Shown here: positions 29,756-31,641 of the stretch, piece after piece
Layout of the letters: each line of letters opens with the position of its first letter
Numbering within the stretch: the stretch's first letter is position 1
From: Oscillospiraceae bacterium
Lineage (GTDB): Bacteria > Bacillota > Clostridia > Oscillospirales > Ruminococcaceae
Direction of reading: 5' to 3'
Length of the DNA stretch: 31,641 bases
Assembly: GCA_900768105.1 (NCBI GenBank)
Contig: CAAGBQ010000021.1
Coordinates: 1 to 31,641 of the forward strand
Program-made: the position numbers and the translations under genes
The notes under the pieces: model-generated
The model's input: the letters and a program-made list of their open reading frames with translations, nothing else
The model's database searches: none
Told to the model about the DNA's origin: nothing

Positions 29756-31641
29756 ATGAGCAAGCAAAACGAAAACGGTCAATCTTTTATGGTAAAGCTT
29801 GCGACATTTATTGTCGATAAGCGAAACCTGTTTTTTCTCATCACGGTGATACTGCTTATATTTTCGGCATTTTCACGGAATTGGGTGGAGGTTGAAAACG
29901 ACCTTACCTTTTACCTTCCGGATGAAGCGGAAACAAAGCAGGCGCTTACAATTATGGAAGAACAGTTTACTACATACGGAACGGCGGAGGTTATGGTTGA
30001 AAACATAACCTATGACGAAGCGGAAAAGCTGAAGGACAACATTTCTGCAATAGGCGGAGTGCAAAGTGTTGCTTTTGACCAAACCTCCGACCATTATAAC
30101 AATGCTTCCGCGCTTTTCAGCATCACTTTTGATTATGATGAAACGGAGGAAGAATGTCTTACGGCATTGGAAGATGTAAAGCAGCTTCTTTCCGATTATG
30201 ACCTTTATGTTTCAACGGATTTGGGAAATGCCATAGCAGATACAATAGACCGCGAAGTAAGCATTATTATGGTGTATGTTGCCGTAATTGTTGTGGTCGT
30301 GATTACAATTACATCGCAAACCTATGGAGAGGTTCCGGTGCTTATACTTACATTTGTTACGGCAATGGTGCTTAACCAAGGTTCAAACTTTCTTCTCGGA
30401 AAAATCTCGTTTGTATCAAATTCCGTAACAAGCATATTGCAGCTTGCACTTTCTCTTGATTATGCCGTAATACTTTGCAACAGATTTAAAGAGGAACGCA
30501 AGACCCTTGCGGTAAGAGAAGCGGCGATAGCCGCACTCAGTAAAGCAATTCCCGAAATCGGTGCAAGCTCGCTTACAACCGTAGGCGGACTTGCCGCGAT
30601 GCTGTTTATGCAATTCAAAATCGGTGCGGATATGGGCATTTGCCTTATAAAATCCATCGCCTATGCGCTGCTTTCTGTATTTATTGTAATGCCGGGCCTT
30701 TTGGTTATGTTTGGACCGATTATAGAGAAAACGAAGCACAGAAATTTTGTACCGAAAATATCCTTTGTGGGAAAGTTCGACTATGCAACGCGCTTTATTG
30801 TTCCGGCAATATTTGTTGTGCTTGTAGGAGCAGGGTTCTATTTTTCTAATCAATGTCCATATGCCTATGGTTACAGTTCTCTTACCACGCCTAAACTCAA
30901 CGAATCTCAAATTGCCGAAAATAAGATAAAGGACAACTTCGGAAGCACCAATATGGTTGCACTTATTGTTCCGTCCGGTGATTATGAAAGGGAAGCGGAG
31001 CTTTTGGATGAACTGGAGGCCTATGATGAGATAGATTATACAATGGGTCTTGCAAATGTGGAGGCAATGGATGGCTATATGCTTGCGGATAAGCTTACAC
31101 CTCGCCAGTTTTCGGAGCTTGCCGACCTTGATTACGAGATGGCACAGGTGCTTTATGCGGCGTATGCTACGGAACAGGGGGAATACGATAAGCTTATGGG
31201 AAACATAGCATCCTATAAGGTTCCGCTTATTGATATGTTTCTTTTTGTGTGCGACCAGGTGGATGCCGGCATAGTGACCATGAACGACGAGCAAACGGAG
31301 ATGCTTGAGGATGCAAAAATGCAGATGGAAAGCGCAAAGGCCCAGCTTCAGGGAGAGGATTACGACAGGGTGCTTGTCTATCTGAATTTGCCGGTAAGCG
31401 GAGAAACAACATATAAATTTGTTGATACGGTTCGGGAAACCGCACAAAAATATTATCCGGACGGAAATGTGTATGTTGCGGGCGATTCTACCAACGAATA
31501 CGATTTTCAAAAATCCTTTGCAAGGGATAACACGGTTGTAAGCATTGTTTCGCTTCTTATTGTTTTGGTGGTGCTTTTGTTTACATTCAAATCTGCCGGA
31601 ATGCCGCTGCTGCTTATTATGGTTATCCAAGGCAGTATATG
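29756..31641 (+). CDS. MMPL/RND-family transporter (3' end outside the window)
   Basis: An open frame of 628 codons that runs off the right edge, so the protein is partial. It begins MSKQNENGQSFMVKLATFIVDKRNLFFLITVILLIFSAF (first helix), then an extracytoplasmic domain with NDLTFYLPDEAETKQAL (about 50-180). A block of helices follows (about 185-370) with the RND-type LDYAVILCNRFKEERK segment, GASSLTTVGGLAAML and PGLLVMFGPII. A second helix and a second extracytoplasmic domain come next (from about 350), and the start of the second helix block is at the edge. Clostridial members export lipids, peptides or drugs; the substrate here is unknown. AGAAAGGAAG precedes the ATG. It lies divergent from a TetR-family gene, an arrangement typical of efflux pumps. 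Confidence 0.9.
   Translation, partial: MSKQNENGQSFMVKLATFIVDKRNLFFLITVILLIFSAFSRNWVEVENDLTFYLPDEAETKQALTIMEEQFTTYGTAEVMVENITYDEAEKLKDNISAIGGVQSVAFDQTSDHYNNASALFSITFDYDETEEECLTALEDVKQLLSDYDLYVSTDLGNAIADTIDREVSIIMVYVAVIVVVVITITSQTYGEVPVLILTFVTAMVLNQGSNFLLGKISFVSNSVTSILQLALSLDYAVILCNRFKEERKTLAVREAAIAALSKAIPEIGASSLTTVGGLAAMLFMQFKIGADMGICLIKSIAYALLSVFIVMPGLLVMFGPIIEKTKHRNFVPKISFVGKFDYATRFIVPAIFVVLVGAGFYFSNQCPYAYGYSSLTTPKLNESQIAENKIKDNFGSTNMVALIVPSGDYEREAELLDELEAYDEIDYTMGLANVEAMDGYMLADKLTPRQFSELADLDYEMAQVLYAAYATEQGEYDKLMGNIASYKVPLIDMFLFVCDQVDAGIVTMNDEQTEMLEDAKMQMESAKAQLQGEDYDRVLVYLNLPVSGETTYKFVDTVRETAQKYYPDGNVYVAGDSTNEYDFQKSFARDNTVVSIVSLLIVLVVLLFTFKSAGMPLLLIMVIQGSI

Noticed and set aside
30416..31630. 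A 404-codon leftward open frame
   Set aside because: It is antisense to the MMPL transporter, whose helices, domain order and ribosome site are convincing. The antisense product is a Cys/His/Lys-rich string without family features.
1..31641. CRISPR arrays, insertion sequences, phage or integrase genes
   Set aside because: I saw no regularly spaced repeats, transposase, integrase or capsid-type gene; the two tRNA genes have no adjacent integrase or split copy.

Overview
The window looks like chromosomal DNA of a spore-forming Clostridia bacterium, probably a gut Oscillospirales/Ruminococcaceae-type lineage. Evidence: an alpha/beta-type small acid-soluble spore protein, Firmicutes-type strong ribosome binding sites (AAAGGAGG) and sigma-A promoters, a BlaI/BlaR1-like pair, a rubrerythrin beside a Fur/PerR-type regulator, YitT, a RelQ-like alarmone synthetase, a YlbF-family protein behind miaB, and a base composition that looks like mid-40s % GC by eye. 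I see no phage, insertion sequence, plasmid gene or CRISPR array. TAG, TGA and TAA are all used as ordinary stops.

Layout. 1-5.7 kb reads leftwards: tRNA-Thr(CGU), then the proline operon proB-proA-proC behind a clear promoter, then an LtaS-like membrane sulfatase, then tRNA-Pro(UGG). At 5.85-6.83 kb a rightward gene encodes a membrane-anchored SGNH-fold protein whose catalytic residues are all replaced. At 6.95-7.9 kb (leftward) lie a Fur-family regulator and rubrerythrin, an oxidative-stress pair. At 8.1-10.6 kb is a large MalT-like LuxR regulator. At 10.66-13.7 kb is a rightward cluster of unknown function: a DUF2442 protein, two acidic lipoproteins, a DUF3137-type membrane protein and a small membrane protein. 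At 13.9-15.3 kb are a spore protein (SASP) and two leftward genes, one encoding a Cys-rich protein that may be spore-associated; these leftward genes are bracketed by two copies of one 41-bp hairpin in opposite orientation. At 15.4-17.1 kb (leftward) are cytidine deaminase and a DUF1015 protein.

At 17.3-21.1 kb, rightward, are pfkA, an Sfp-type phosphopantetheinyl transferase, an RlmI-like methyltransferase and a YitT protein. A MazF toxin without antitoxin (leftward) faces away from miaB-ylbF-deoC (21.7-24.2 kb). A leftward RelQ-like (p)ppGpp synthetase follows. Then comes blaI-blaR1-like (25.1-28.6 kb) with twin operators and an unusually large sensor protein. The right end holds a TetR-family regulator broken by an in-frame amber codon. 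It is divergent from a small unknown gene and an MMPL-family transporter that runs off the window.

Main points for follow-up: the amber codon in the TetR gene together with a nested dyad in the divergent promoter region; a heptamer TGAGCAC that I count about 18 times, in genes and as inverted pairs in terminators, resembling the genomic pattern of DNA-uptake words; the SGNH pseudoenzyme; a possible lipoprotein start inside blaR1; and a Fur gene whose promoter lies inside the apparent open frame, which leaves ATT as the likely start codon.
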